Translations under genes and position numbers: made by a program
Source: Nonomuraea glycinis
Lineage (GTDB): Bacteria; Actinomycetota; Actinomycetes; Streptosporangiales; Streptosporangiaceae
Reading direction: 5' to 3'
Assembly: GCF_014646515.1 (NCBI RefSeq)
Contig: NZ_BMNK01000008.1
Span: 248,001 to 312,000, forward strand
Length of the DNA: 64,000 nucleotides
Shown here: positions 42,191 through 50,877 of the stretch, in pieces
Numbering within the stretch: the stretch's first letter is position 1
How the letters are laid out: each line of letters begins with the position of its first letter
The notes under the pieces: generated by a model
Told to the model about the DNA's origin: nothing
The model's database searches: none
What the model saw: only the letters and a program-made list of their open reading frames with translations

Positions 42191-44041
42191 TCAGCCCGGC
42201 ATCGCGCCCGAACCACCTGAGCGCACCCTTGACACCGCACTCCCCTGAAGACCCTCCACCCAAGCCTCGCTCGCGCCGGTCGCGCTGTTCGATCCCGCAC
42301 CGGTCGCGCTGGTTGATCCGGTCCAGGGTCGGCTCGCGCCGGTCGGTCCGGCGGATGCGTGGCTCGCCGCCAAGATCCCGAGCCAGAACCCGGCTAGCGA
42401 CAGCAGCGCCAAAGCCAGCACGAGCACGGCCCTGCCCCGGCGCGTGAGCCGCACCGGAGGCGTCTTGGGAGCCGCGTCCTGGAGGGTGCCACGGCCTCCG
42501 ACGGGGGCGGGCCGCCTGCCGCCCCTCCCACGAGAACCACCCACGCCTCGAACCGCCGTCAGGTCATAGACCTCGGCACCACTCCGAGAGGCGTCCACCA
42601 GCCCGGCCGCACGGCGCTGCCCCGAGGCTCTCCACGCCCCTCGGCGAGCCTTCACAGCCGGGCGCCTACCGGACTTCGCCGAGTCACCGCCACGCCCGGC
42701 AGGCGTCTCGCCCCGGGCCGGCCGTCCACCATCCGCCATCTGGTCGTACGGCCCATCGCTGACCCGCTCACCCCGCCGTCCCCCGGCCCGCCCGTCCTCG
42801 CCAGCACGCCGCCGCCCGGCCCGCCCGTCCTCGCCCGCACGCCGCCGCCCGGCCCGCCCGTCCTCGCCCGCACGCCGCCGCCCGGCCCGCTCTTCCTTGG
42901 CGGTACGCCGCCCTCCGGCATGGTCACCATCAGGCGCCCACAGCCCCTCCTCCTTGGCCGAACGCCGCCCACCAGTCCGATCACCGCCGGGTACCCGCAG
43001 CCCGGCCCGCTCATCCCCTGCCACACGCCGCCCTCCGCCCCCCGCACCGTCGCGCACCCGCACCCCGGATCGCTCATCTCCGGCCACACGCCGCCTTCCG
43101 ACCGCCTCGCCTCCGCGCGCCCGCACTCTGGCCCGCTGATCATTGGTACGCCTTGGCGCCTCAAGCCGTTCATCGTCCGTCCGGCGTGACCCTGTCCGCA
43201 CGTCGTCACGCGCACGGGCTCCGGCTCGCGCATCCCGTACGCGTACACCGGCCGACTGGTCCGCACCCGCAGGCCGCAGCCTGGCCGACGGCGAGGGCGA
43301 CGGCGACGGCGACGGCGACGGCGGGAGGGTGTCAGAGTCCGCGCGAGGCGAAGGCACGAGCCGCAAGCGTGGCCTCCCCGCAGGTGCCGCTGGACGGGCG
43401 CCCAGCCCCTTCGACGGGCCCCTCTCCACCCGATCACGGTTCCGCGCTACCGGCTTCCGGGCCTCCGCGCCCCCGTCCCCCCGAACCTCGGCGTGAGGGA
43501 CAGCGTCATCCGCAACGTCGTGGCGACCCTCCCCCGGCGACTCCTCATCGCCTGGCGCGCCACCCCTCGGCCCCAGCTCGCCCAAAGCGCCCCCGCTCGT
43601 GACACTCTCGCCCCACACACCCTCACTCGGAGCATCCTGACCCCGAACGCCCCCACCCGAAACGTTCAGACCGGAAACTGTCACGGCCGTAAAGCCCGCG
43701 ACGGGAACCCTCCCAACCCCCGATCCTGAGACGCCCGCTTTCGCGACCCCCCTTCTCGGGACGGTCTCTCCTGGAGTGGCCTCTCGGACGAAGTCCCCGG
43801 CAAGGCGCGCCCTGCCGTCGCTCCCGGCGCTTGCGTCCCGGCGACCGTCACCCTGGGTGACATCGTCGCCCGTGCACCTCCCGTGGGTGGTGCACGGGTC
43901 TGTGACTTCGTCCTGTATCCGCCCATCTACGGAACTCGAACACACCGCCGCCATATCACCTGAAATATCGCCCGTACAGGCACGCGTCTGGTCTTGATCA
44001 GAAATGTCCGTACAGCCGCCTCTCCCCTGGACAGCCTCCAT
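42191..44041 (-). CDS. long low-complexity membrane protein between lexA and nrdR (Rv2719c position, no LysM)
   Basis: 616 residues if started at ATG 44041; the frame continues upstream into the promoter, so the start is uncertain. Most of it is disordered Arg/Gly/Asp/Glu-rich sequence, including four copies of an 11-residue 'GRAGRRRAGED' unit and a 'PSPSPSPS' run. Only the end is structured: 'VRLTRRGRAVLVLALALLSL' and 'AGFWLGILAASHAS', one membrane helix matching the membrane anchor of actinobacterial LysM proteins found here. In Mycobacterium the lexA-nrdR gap encodes Rv2719c, a LysM cell-division inhibitor induced by damage. Here the LysM domain is absent; the chain ends 60 residues after the helix. 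The long frame could be partly fortuitous, but the anchor supports a real gene. Confidence 0.55.
   Translation of the reverse strand: MEAVQGRGGCTDISDQDQTRACTGDISGDMAAVCSSSVDGRIQDEVTDPCTTHGRCTGDDVTQGDGRRDASAGSDGRARLAGDFVREATPGETVPRRGVAKAGVSGSGVGRVPVAGFTAVTVSGLNVSGGGVRGQDAPSEGVWGESVTSGGALGELGPRGGAPGDEESPGEGRHDVADDAVPHAEVRGDGGAEARKPVARNRDRVERGPSKGLGARPAAPAGRPRLRLVPSPRADSDTLPPSPSPSPSPSPSARLRPAGADQSAGVRVRDARAGARARDDVRTGSRRTDDERLEAPRRTNDQRARVRARGGEAVGRRRVAGDERSGVRVRDGAGGGGRRVAGDERAGLRVPGGDRTGGRRSAKEEGLWAPDGDHAGGRRTAKEERAGRRRAGEDGRAGRRRAGEDGRAGRRRAGEDGRAGGRRGERVSDGPYDQMADGGRPARGETPAGRGGDSAKSGRRPAVKARRGAWRASGQRRAAGLVDASRSGAEVYDLTAVRGVGGSRGRGGRRPAPVGGRGTLQDAAPKTPPVRLTRRGRAVLVLALALLSLAGFWLGILAASHASAGPTGASRPWTGSTSATGAGSNSATGASEAWVEGLQGSAVSRVRSGGSGAMPG
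42785..42890. repeat. 33-bp in-frame tandem repeat
   Basis: Units start near 42785, 42818 and 42851 with a degenerate fourth. They encode GRAGRRRAGED on the minus strand. A separate 6-bp repeat (GGCGAC, four copies) lies at 43296-43319 in the same gene. Confidence 0.85.
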
Positions 44042-44337
44042 CACGAGGGTGAGGCGCTTGACGTCGCCGCTGGTCGGGTCTGTGATTGTGGTCGCTCGCA
44101 CGATTGACCTCCCGCCGTCGTGGCCCGAGAAACGCCACATAAAGATCGGCAAATCGAACACGATGTCGATCGAACTCCCGTACGATGTTGTACACCACGC
44201 TGCAAGCAATTTCGAGGAAGACTCGAACAATTGTTTGAAAATGATCTTCAACAGCGATACGGTCGCTGTGTGCGACATCAGGACCACGGACCGGGAGGTC
44301 TGCCGGTGAGGCAGGCCGTCGGGCGAGGAGGCAGAGC
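44042..44337. promoter_or_regulatory. lexA divergent promoter region
   Basis: 296 bp with lower GC than its surroundings. It carries the SOS box at 44223-44238 and a weaker SOS-like match at 44154-44169 (TCGAACACGATGTCGA). It drives lexA rightward and presumably the 42191-44041 gene leftward. Confidence 0.7.
44223..44238 (+). promoter_or_regulatory. SOS (LexA) box
   Basis: TCGAACAATTGTTTGA fits the actinobacterial/Gram-positive LexA operator (CGAACnnnnGTTYG). Its position 100 bp before lexA implies autorepression and probable SOS control of the divergent gene. Confidence 0.88.
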
Positions 44338-45045
44338 ATGAGCGAGCGGGATGACGCAAACGGGGTCGCGGACCTCGCGGTGCGCCGACGTGACTCCCTG
44401 GGATTGACCCCCAGGCAGCGCAAGATCCTCGAGGTGATTCGCGAGTCGGTGCAACGGCGCGGCTATCCGCCCTCCATGCGTGAGATCGGCGAGGCCGTGC
44501 AGCTGACCAGCACGTCGAGCGTGTCGCACCAGTTGACCGCCTTGCAGCGCAAGGGCTATCTGCGGCGTGACCCGCACCGCCCGCGTGCGTTGGAGGTTCG
44601 CCTGCCGGGCGAGCCGGTGCTCTGGGTCGACCCCGACGCCAGCAATGACGAGACCCCGATCAACAGGCCCACCGCCGCTTATGTTCCGCTGGTGGGTCGC
44701 ATCGCCGCCGGTGGCCCGATCTTGGCCGAGGAGAGCGTGGAGGACGTCTTCGCCCTCCCCAAGCAGCTCGTCGGCGAGGGCACGCTCTTCCTCCTGCAGG
44801 TCGCCGGTGACTCCATGATCGACGCCGCCATCGCCGACGGTGATTGGGTCGTGGTCCGCCAGCAGCCGGTGGCGGAGAGCGGTGACATCGTGGCCGCCAT
44901 GATCGAGGGCGAGGCCACGGTCAAGACCTTCAAGCGCAAGGACGGCCACGTCTGGCTGGTCCCGCACAACGCCAACTACGAGCCGATCCCCGGCGACGAG
45001 GCCAGCGTCCTGGGCAAGGTCGTGGCAGTCCTCCGCCGCCTCTGA
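44338..45045 (+). CDS. lexA: SOS repressor LexA
   Basis: 235 residues from ATG 44338 with GAGGAGG upstream. The N-terminal winged helix contains 'LTPRQRKILEVIRESVQRRG' and the recognition region 'SSVSHQLTALQRKGYLRRD'. The Ala124-Gly125 self-cleavage site is in 'VGRIAAGGPI'. Catalytic Ser159 ('VAGDSMIDAAIADGDWV') and Lys196 ('EATVKTFKRKD') form the dyad. RecA-stimulated autocleavage relieves repression of the DNA-damage regulon. Confidence 0.97.
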   Translation: MSERDDANGVADLAVRRRDSLGLTPRQRKILEVIRESVQRRGYPPSMREIGEAVQLTSTSSVSHQLTALQRKGYLRRDPHRPRALEVRLPGEPVLWVDPDASNDETPINRPTAAYVPLVGRIAAGGPILAEESVEDVFALPKQLVGEGTLFLLQVAGDSMIDAAIADGDWVVVRQQPVAESGDIVAAMIEGEATVKTFKRKDGHVWLVPHNANYEPIPGDEASVLGKVVAVLRRL

Positions 45046-45090
45046 CCCACCCAAGCCCCACCTGCTAGCGCCGGCCCGGGTGACGCCCCA

Positions 45091-45119
45091 GCACGGTGCG
45101 ACTGAGAGTCGCACCGTGC
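45091..45119. terminator. perfect 13-bp hairpin after lexA
   Basis: Stem 45091-45103 with 45107-45119, GAG loop. It lies 45 bp past the lexA stop, in line with transcription termination. Confidence 0.8.
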
Positions 45120-45230
45120 CCGGCTGCGAAGGTACGGCGATACTTCCGGGGCGGCCCTGCACCTAGGTGCACCCCCATCCGGCACTTAGCGTGATTCCTC
45201 GGGTGAACCCCGCTCCGTAACGTCGCCGGT

Positions 45231-45638
45231 ATGACACTCATCGAAGCGAAAGACCTCCCCAAACGTCGCGCACGCAACATCGCTCTCTGGGTGCTTCAAG
45301 TGCTCACCGCCGGCCCGCTCCTCCTGGCGGCGGCCGCCAAGTTGACCGGCGCCGAACCGTCCGCCTCTACCTTCGAGGCGATCGGATGGGGCGACTGGTT
45401 CCGCAATCTGGTGGGCCTTCTTGAGATCGCTGGGGTCGTGGCGCTGTTCGTCCCCTTGCTGGCTGGTCTCGCCGCGCTGGCGTTCGTCGGGCTGATGGCC
45501 GCTGCCGTCGTGACAGAAGCGTTCGTGACCGGTGGCGGTGTGGTCATGCCGCTCGTACTGCTCATGATGTCCGCAGCGATCGCCTGGGGCCGCCGAGCCA
45601 GCATCACCCGACTGCGAGCACTGGCCACCCAGCACTGA
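45231..45638 (+). CDS. DoxX-like small membrane protein
   Basis: 135 residues from ATG 45231. Four hydrophobic helices of the DoxX_2/DoxX type are seen ('IALWVLQVLTAGPLLLAAAA', 'NLVGLLEIAGVVALFVPLLA', 'LAALAFVGLMAAAVVTEAFV', 'MPLVLLMMSAAIAWG'), with 'KLTGAEPSASTFEAIGW' after the first. The function is not established. It is a single-gene unit between two hairpins. Its 3' end is tandemly duplicated (42-bp period). Confidence 0.82.
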   Translation: MTLIEAKDLPKRRARNIALWVLQVLTAGPLLLAAAAKLTGAEPSASTFEAIGWGDWFRNLVGLLEIAGVVALFVPLLAGLAALAFVGLMAAAVVTEAFVTGGGVVMPLVLLMMSAAIAWGRRASITRLRALATQH

Positions 45639-45700
45639 CACGCCATCACCCGACTGCGAGCACTGGCCAGCCAGCACTGACACGCCATCGCCCTACTGCG
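45602..45700 (+). repeat. 42-bp tandem duplication of the DoxX gene 3' end
   Basis: Units begin at 45602, 45644 and 45686 (partial, about 15 nt). Units 1 and 2 differ at one base, and each contains the TGA stop of the gene. Confidence 0.9.
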
Positions 45701-45729
45701 GGGCATCGGGCGCCGGCGGCCGATGCCCC
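45700..45729. terminator. hairpin terminator downstream of the DoxX gene
   Basis: 10-bp stem (GGGGCATCGG 45700-45709 with 45720-45729) and a 10-nt GC loop. A second 14-bp palindrome (GGCCGCCGGCGGCC) follows just after. Confidence 0.65.
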
Positions 45730-45814
45730 GCAGTCGGGCATCGGCCGCCGGCGGCCATGCACCCTACGTGGGGTCAGGGGTGGACCGCTTCAGGGGGACT
45801 TATCCCGGTATTTC

Positions 45815-45829
45815 TAGACTGGGTTGGTG
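45815..45829 (+). promoter_or_regulatory. -10 element of a leaderless promoter for the aminotransferase
   Basis: TAGACT (45815-45820) is followed by six bases and then the GTG start at 45827, with no ribosome binding site. This TANNNT-N6-start spacing is the leaderless arrangement frequent in actinobacteria; the -35 region is weak. Confidence 0.5.
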
Positions 45830-46939
45830 AGCGACGCATTTGTGGGCGCAAATCTGAAGTCGACCAACGATGGACTCAAGTGGGCCAAGGCCGGGCCCGA
45901 CGTCATCCCGGCCTGGGTCGCCGACATGGACCTGCCCACCGCCCCAGCGGTGATCGAGGCGCTGCACCGCCGCGCCGCCGGCGACCTCGGCTATCCCTCC
46001 TGGCTCGAGCAGCCGACGGGCGGCCCGCTGGCGGAGGCGTTCGCCGGGCGGATGGCCGCCAGATACGGCTGGAGCCCGGACCCGGCGCTGGTGCGCCCCT
46101 TCTCCGACATCAACCAGGCACTCCAGGTACTGCTCCACGTATGGACCGAACCGGGTGACACGGTGGCCGTGCACACCCCGGCCTACCATCCGTTCCTCGG
46201 CACGCTGGAGTCGATGCGCCGCCCGCTGCGCCCCATCCAGGCCCGGCCGGACGGCGATTCGTGGCGGTTCGAGGTGCCGGATCTGGCCGGGTGCAAGGTG
46301 CTGCTGCTGGTCAACCCGCACAATCCCACCGGCAGGGTCTTCACCCGCGAGGAGTTGGCGGAGCTGGCCGAGCTCGCCGAGCGGCACGACCTGATGGTCA
46401 TCGCCGACGAGATCCACGCCGATCTGGTGTACGGCCCGGAACGCCACATCCCGTTCGCCACCATCCTCCCGGCCCGCACCGTCACCCTGACCTCGGCCAC
46501 GAAGGCGTTCAACCTGGGCGGCATCCGGTGCTCGGTGGCGCACGTCAGCGCGCCGGGGGTGCTGAAGGCACTCGACGCCCAGCCGCCCTTCCTGTTCGGC
46601 TCGCCGAGCGTGCTCGGTGTGGAGGCGACGGTCGCGGCCTGGCGGCACGGCGACGCCTGGCTTGACGAGACCCGCGCCCTGCTGGACCGCAACCGGCGCA
46701 CGATCGCCGCACGCCTGCCCGAGGAGGTGACGTACCGGATCCCGCAGGCCACCTATCTGGCGTGGCTCGACTACGGCCGCACGGGCATGGCCGAGGTCCT
46801 GGAAGAGAAGGCCAAGGTGCTGCTCAGCGACGGTGCCGCGTTCGGGCCGGGCGGCGAGACGTACGTACGGCTGAACTTCGCCACCACCGAGCCCGTCCTG
46901 GACGAGCTGCTGCGGCGGATCGCGAAGACGGAGCTGTGA
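45827..46939 (+). CDS. class II aminotransferase / C-S lyase (MalY/PatB type)
   Basis: 370 residues from GTG 45827 (TTG 45824 also in frame). The PatB/MalY pattern is 'IPAWVADMDLPTAPAVIEAL', 'HTPAYHPFLGTLESMRRPL', 'LLLVNPHNPTGRVFTREEL', 'VIADEIHADLVYGPERHIPF' and the PLP-lysine motif 'TLTSATKAFNLGGIRCSVAH' (Lys in SATKAF). These enzymes cleave cystathionine to homocysteine or act as aminotransferases. It is a single-gene unit with its own terminator. Confidence 0.9.
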   Translation: MSDAFVGANLKSTNDGLKWAKAGPDVIPAWVADMDLPTAPAVIEALHRRAAGDLGYPSWLEQPTGGPLAEAFAGRMAARYGWSPDPALVRPFSDINQALQVLLHVWTEPGDTVAVHTPAYHPFLGTLESMRRPLRPIQARPDGDSWRFEVPDLAGCKVLLLVNPHNPTGRVFTREELAELAELAERHDLMVIADEIHADLVYGPERHIPFATILPARTVTLTSATKAFNLGGIRCSVAHVSAPGVLKALDAQPPFLFGSPSVLGVEATVAAWRHGDAWLDETRALLDRNRRTIAARLPEEVTYRIPQATYLAWLDYGRTGMAEVLEEKAKVLLSDGAAFGPGGETYVRLNFATTEPVLDELLRRIAKTEL

Positions 46940-46945
46940 CGCCCG

Positions 46946-46982
46946 CAGGCCCCCCGTGCGGAAGATCCGCGCGGGGGGCCTG
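46946..46982. terminator. 17-bp hairpin terminator after the aminotransferase
   Basis: Stem 46946-46962 with 46966-46982, one G-T pair and an AGA loop. It lies seven bases beyond the stop and is shared with the convergent tricorn gene. Confidence 0.85.
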
Positions 46983-47067
46983 GCGTCCACGTCGGCGCGG
47001 CCAGGCCGGGCCGGGACCGTAGGAGAGGCCGACGGACCTCAAAGCGGGAGAGCCACTCAAGAGGGGC

Positions 47068-50000
47068 CTACCGCAGGGGCGGGAGGTCCGGAGGGGTGGC
47101 CGCGGGACGTTCCTCCAGGGCGGCGAGGGCGAGTTCGATGGCCTTGTCCAACTGCGGGTCGCGGCCGGCGACCCGGTCGTGCGGCGCCATGACCACCTCG
47201 ACGTCCGGGTCGACGCCGTGGTTCTCCACGCCCCAGCCGTGGCCTTCCAGCCAGAAGGAGTAGCGGGGCTGGGTGACGACGGTGCCGTCCACCAGGGAGT
47301 AGCGCGAGTCGATGCCGATCACGCCGCCCCAGGTGCGCACGCCGACGAGGGGGCCGATGGCGCGGTTCTTGATGCCGGCGCTGACGATGTCGCCGTCGGA
47401 GCCGGCGAACTCGTCGGTGACGGTGACGATGGCGCCGCGCGGCGAGTCCCCGGGGTAGCGCATGGGCTCGTAGCCGCGCACCCGGGTCCAGCCGGTGACC
47501 CGCCGCGACAGCTTCTCCAGCACGAGCTCGGAGATGTGCCCGCCGCTGTTCTCGCGTACGTCCACGACGAGCCCTTCGAAGGCCATCTCGGTACGCAGGT
47601 CACGGTGGAACTGCGCCCAGCCGGAGGCCACCATGTCGGGCACGTGCAGGTAGCCGAGCCTGCCTCCGGACTCCTGCCTGACGTGGGCGCGGCGGCCTTC
47701 GACCCAGTCGTGGTAGCGCAGCCGGGTCTCGTCGGCGATCGGGGTGACCACGACCTTGCGCGGGTCGCCGCCCGTCGCCGGCCGTACGGTCAGCTCGACG
47801 GGCTGGTCGGCGGTGCCCGCCAGGAGAGGCAGGGGGCCGTGGGTGGCGTCGACGGGACGCCCGTTCACGGCGGTGAGGGCGTCGCCCTCGCGTACGGCGA
47901 CGCCGGGGGCGAGCAGCGGCGAGCGGGCGCCGTGGTCGGACGACTCGCCCGGCAGGATGCGTTCGACGCGCCACACGCCGTCGGGGTCGCGGGTGAGGTC
48001 GGCGCCGAGCAGGCCCTGGCGGCGGCGCGGGTCGAGGTGCCCGCCGCCGGCGATGGCGTAGGCGTGCGAGGTGCCGAGCTCGCCCTGCACCTCCCAGAGC
48101 AGGTCGATCAGCTCGGAGTGGGTGCCGAGGCGCTCGACGAGGGGCGCGTAGCGGTCGAGCGCGCCCTGCCAGTCGACGCCGTTCATGTCCTCGCGCCAGA
48201 AGTGGTCGCGCATGAGCCGTCCGGCTTCGTGGTAGCCCTGCCGCCACTCGGCGACGGGGTCGAGCTGGACGGCGACCCGGTCGAGGTCGATGCCGACCAC
48301 GTCGTCGCCTTCGGTGGCGGGGCGGGTCTGCAGGCCGTTCTTGCCGTTGACGACGAGCCGGGTGCCGTCGCCGCTGACCTCGAAGGCCTTGAACTCCTTG
48401 CCGAGCTCGGACTTGGCGCGCTTCTTGAGGTCGTAGCGCTCCAGGACGGTCTCGCGGGTGGTCTCGCTGCCGTCGCCGAGCCGGCCGGTGAGGGGGTGGC
48501 GCAGCCAGATCAGCGCGTCCTTGGCGGTGCGCAGGTTGCCGTAGTTGGCGGCGGGCACCGGGACCGGCACCACCCGGGACGGCAGCCCTTCGGGGTCGAC
48601 CTCGGTGCGCGGCGGGGCGTCGTCCTTCTGCTTGTCGTCCGCCGGCGGCTGGTCGTCCTCGCCGTTGAAGCCGCGCCCCTGCAGGCTCGGGTCGAACGGG
48701 GAGGGCGTGGTGGCGCGCAGGGGCACCAGGTACGGCCGGCAGCCGGTGGGGAACGACAGGTCGAACACGTGCGCGTCGTAGACCGGGTCGAACGTCCGGA
48801 CCGACAGGAACGCCAGGTGCTTGCCGTCCTTGGTGAAGACGGGACCGTAGTCGGAGAAGCGCAGCGGGGTCACCTCGATCGACGAGGTGCCGTCGACGCG
48901 CCCGATCTTGATCTGGGACAGGGGTTCCTGGTGCGGGTGCACCCAGGCCAGCCAGGCGGAATCGGGCGAGAACGTCAGCCCGCTGATGTCGCCGTGCGCG
49001 GTGCGGTCGAGCTGCCGGAGCTGCCCGCTCTCCAGGTCGACGGCGAGCAGCCGCCCGTCGTGGGTGGCGACGGCGGCGTGTTTGCCGTCCGGTGAGGCGG
49101 CCAGGTCGAGGACGCGGCCGAGCTCGCCGGCGGCCAGGGTGCGGATCTCGCCGCCGGGGGTGCCGATCTCCAGGCCGTCCTCGCCACTGGCGTCGGACAC
49201 CCACAGGGCGCGGCCGTCGGCGTCGAGGGCGCGCGGCAGCCGTACCCTGACGCCGGGCTGGACGCGCAGCGCGCCGGCGGGGCCGTCGCGGTGGGTGAGC
49301 CAGTGAGCGGTGCCGCGGATCTCCACGGCGCTGGCCCGCCCGGTGGCGTCGGGTGAGAAGGAGCCGACGCGGGCGGGCGCGGGCTTCCTGGCGCGGGCGG
49401 GGCGGGGGCCGCTCAGCTTGACGTCCAGCGGGTACGGCTCGGCGTCCAGGCTCTCCAGCAGCCACAGGTCGCCGGCGTGGCCGTAGATGACGCGCTCGCC
49501 GTCGGTGCTGGCGTGGCGGGCGTAGAACTCGTCGTGGGTGCTGTGGCGGCGCAGGTCGGAGCCGTCGGGCAGGCACGAGTAGAGGTTGCCGGTGCCGTCG
49601 GTGTCGGCGAGGAAGGCGATTCTGTCGCCCACCCACATGGCGGCCCAGTGCTGGGCGGCGTTGTCGGCGAACAGGCGGGTGAACTCGCCGGAGCCGTCGG
49701 CGTCGACCCAGATCTTGCCGGCCGTGCCACCCCGGTAGCGCTTCCAGCTCGACGGCTCGCGGAACATCGGCGACACGGTGACCACGCGGTCGCCGCTGGT
49801 GGACAGGTCGCTCACCCATCCGTACGGCAGGCGGGTCGCGGGGCCACCGTCGAGCGGGATCTCGTGCGCCCAGGTTCTGATGCGACTGCTCTGGCCGGTG
49901 GCGCTGACCGCGCGCACCCGCCCGTCGGCGCTCCAGCCGCGCACCTGCGTGGTCTGGGTGCCCCAGTACGTCAGCCGCTCGCCCTGCGAGCCGTCGAGCT

Positions 50001-50217
50001 CGGCGGCGAACACCTCGGAGGCGCCTTCGCGGCTGCTCGTCCAGGCGAGGTGGCTGCCGTCGGGGGAGAATCTCGGGTTCGACACGGGGGTCCGGTCGGC
50101 GGTGAACCTCCAGGCCCGGCCGCCTGTCACGGGGGCGAGCCAGACGTCGTCGTCGGCCACGAAGGCGACCAGGTCACCATATAGATGGGGGTATCTCAGG
50201 TAAGCGCCAGTTGTCAC
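47068..50217 (-). CDS. tricorn protease homologue (S41 family)
   Basis: 1049 residues from GTG 50217. An N-terminal beta-propeller ('LYGDLVAFVADDDVWLAPVT', 'SNPRFSPDGSHLAWTSSREG') is followed by a second propeller, a PDZ-like region ('GVAVREGDALTAVNGRPVD') and the C-terminal S41 protease core. Catalytic residues are recognisable: His in 'ELGTSHAYA', Ser in 'TDEFAGSDGDIVSAG', and the Glu region 'GWGVENHGVDPDVEV'. Tricorn degrades peptides released by the proteasome. A linker near residue 510 is Pro/Asp-rich. A TAGGGT -10 box lies six bases before the start, again leaderless-like. Confidence 0.94.
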   Translation of the reverse strand: MTTGAYLRYPHLYGDLVAFVADDDVWLAPVTGGRAWRFTADRTPVSNPRFSPDGSHLAWTSSREGASEVFAAELDGSQGERLTYWGTQTTQVRGWSADGRVRAVSATGQSSRIRTWAHEIPLDGGPATRLPYGWVSDLSTSGDRVVTVSPMFREPSSWKRYRGGTAGKIWVDADGSGEFTRLFADNAAQHWAAMWVGDRIAFLADTDGTGNLYSCLPDGSDLRRHSTHDEFYARHASTDGERVIYGHAGDLWLLESLDAEPYPLDVKLSGPRPARARKPAPARVGSFSPDATGRASAVEIRGTAHWLTHRDGPAGALRVQPGVRVRLPRALDADGRALWVSDASGEDGLEIGTPGGEIRTLAAGELGRVLDLAASPDGKHAAVATHDGRLLAVDLESGQLRQLDRTAHGDISGLTFSPDSAWLAWVHPHQEPLSQIKIGRVDGTSSIEVTPLRFSDYGPVFTKDGKHLAFLSVRTFDPVYDAHVFDLSFPTGCRPYLVPLRATTPSPFDPSLQGRGFNGEDDQPPADDKQKDDAPPRTEVDPEGLPSRVVPVPVPAANYGNLRTAKDALIWLRHPLTGRLGDGSETTRETVLERYDLKKRAKSELGKEFKAFEVSGDGTRLVVNGKNGLQTRPATEGDDVVGIDLDRVAVQLDPVAEWRQGYHEAGRLMRDHFWREDMNGVDWQGALDRYAPLVERLGTHSELIDLLWEVQGELGTSHAYAIAGGGHLDPRRRQGLLGADLTRDPDGVWRVERILPGESSDHGARSPLLAPGVAVREGDALTAVNGRPVDATHGPLPLLAGTADQPVELTVRPATGGDPRKVVVTPIADETRLRYHDWVEGRRAHVRQESGGRLGYLHVPDMVASGWAQFHRDLRTEMAFEGLVVDVRENSGGHISELVLEKLSRRVTGWTRVRGYEPMRYPGDSPRGAIVTVTDEFAGSDGDIVSAGIKNRAIGPLVGVRTWGGVIGIDSRYSLVDGTVVTQPRYSFWLEGHGWGVENHGVDPDVEVVMAPHDRVAGRDPQLDKAIELALAALEERPAATPPDLPPLR

Positions 50218-50223
50218 AGCTGA

Positions 50224-50229
50224 ACCCTA
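50224..50229 (-). promoter_or_regulatory. -10 box of a leaderless promoter for the tricorn gene
   Basis: On the minus strand TAGGGT-N6-GTG, the same spacing as at the aminotransferase gene and the leuS leader. Confidence 0.45.
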
Positions 50230-50391
50230 ATAGCAGGTCTCGTTATGGGCTCATCAAATTCTTGCTCTCCGGGCCGTGAGCCGGGGCGGCGACGCCCTGA
50301 AGTCTCCGTCAAGACCACCACCAGCGCGGATATGACGAAATGTCGTGGGAAGGGGCATGATGTCCTGTTTTTGTAGGCATGTGAGGCATTC

Positions 50392-50844
50392 ATGAGAGTC
50401 ATGACACGAGCCCACCAGATCCCGCTCCGGGTGGCGGCCGGGGCCTTCTGCCTGAACTCCGGCCTGGGCAAGCACGAAGCCGAGGAGCCGGTCGCCGCCG
50501 GCGTGCACGGCATGGCCGCCGGCACCTACCCCTTCCTGGCCGGGCACGACCCGCAGCGGTTCACCCGGCTGCTGGCGAAGGCCGAGATCGCGCTCGGCGC
50601 CGCCCTGCTGATCCCGGTGGTGCCGTCACTGGTGGCCGGGGCCGCGCTCACCGCGTTCGCGGGCGGGCTGGTCGGCCTGTATCTCCGGACTCCGGGCATG
50701 CGCGAGGAGGGCAGCCTCCGGCCCACCCAGGCGGGCATCGGCCTGGCCAAGGACGTGTGGCTGCTGGGCATCGGGCTCAGCCTGGTGCTGGAGGAGATCG
50801 GCGACCGCGGCCCCCGCCCGGCACTGATCTACGACTGCCCATAG
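50392..50844 (+). CDS. small membrane protein, DoxX-like
   Basis: 150 residues from ATG 50392 (GAGG upstream; ATG 50401 possible). Helices are seen at 'RVAAGAFCLNSGLGK', 'AEIALGAALLIPVVPSLV', 'GAALTAFAGGLVGLYL' and 'LAKDVWLLGIGLSLVLEEI'. The pattern 'AAGTYPFLAGHDPQRFTRLL' is seen in DoxX-related actinobacterial hypotheticals. No function can be given. It is followed by the LLM oxidoreductase after 33 bp. Confidence 0.7.
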   Translation: MRVMTRAHQIPLRVAAGAFCLNSGLGKHEAEEPVAAGVHGMAAGTYPFLAGHDPQRFTRLLAKAEIALGAALLIPVVPSLVAGAALTAFAGGLVGLYLRTPGMREEGSLRPTQAGIGLAKDVWLLGIGLSLVLEEIGDRGPRPALIYDCP

Positions 50845-50877
50845 CTAACCAGGGCGAAGTCGGGTAGCTCGGACACC

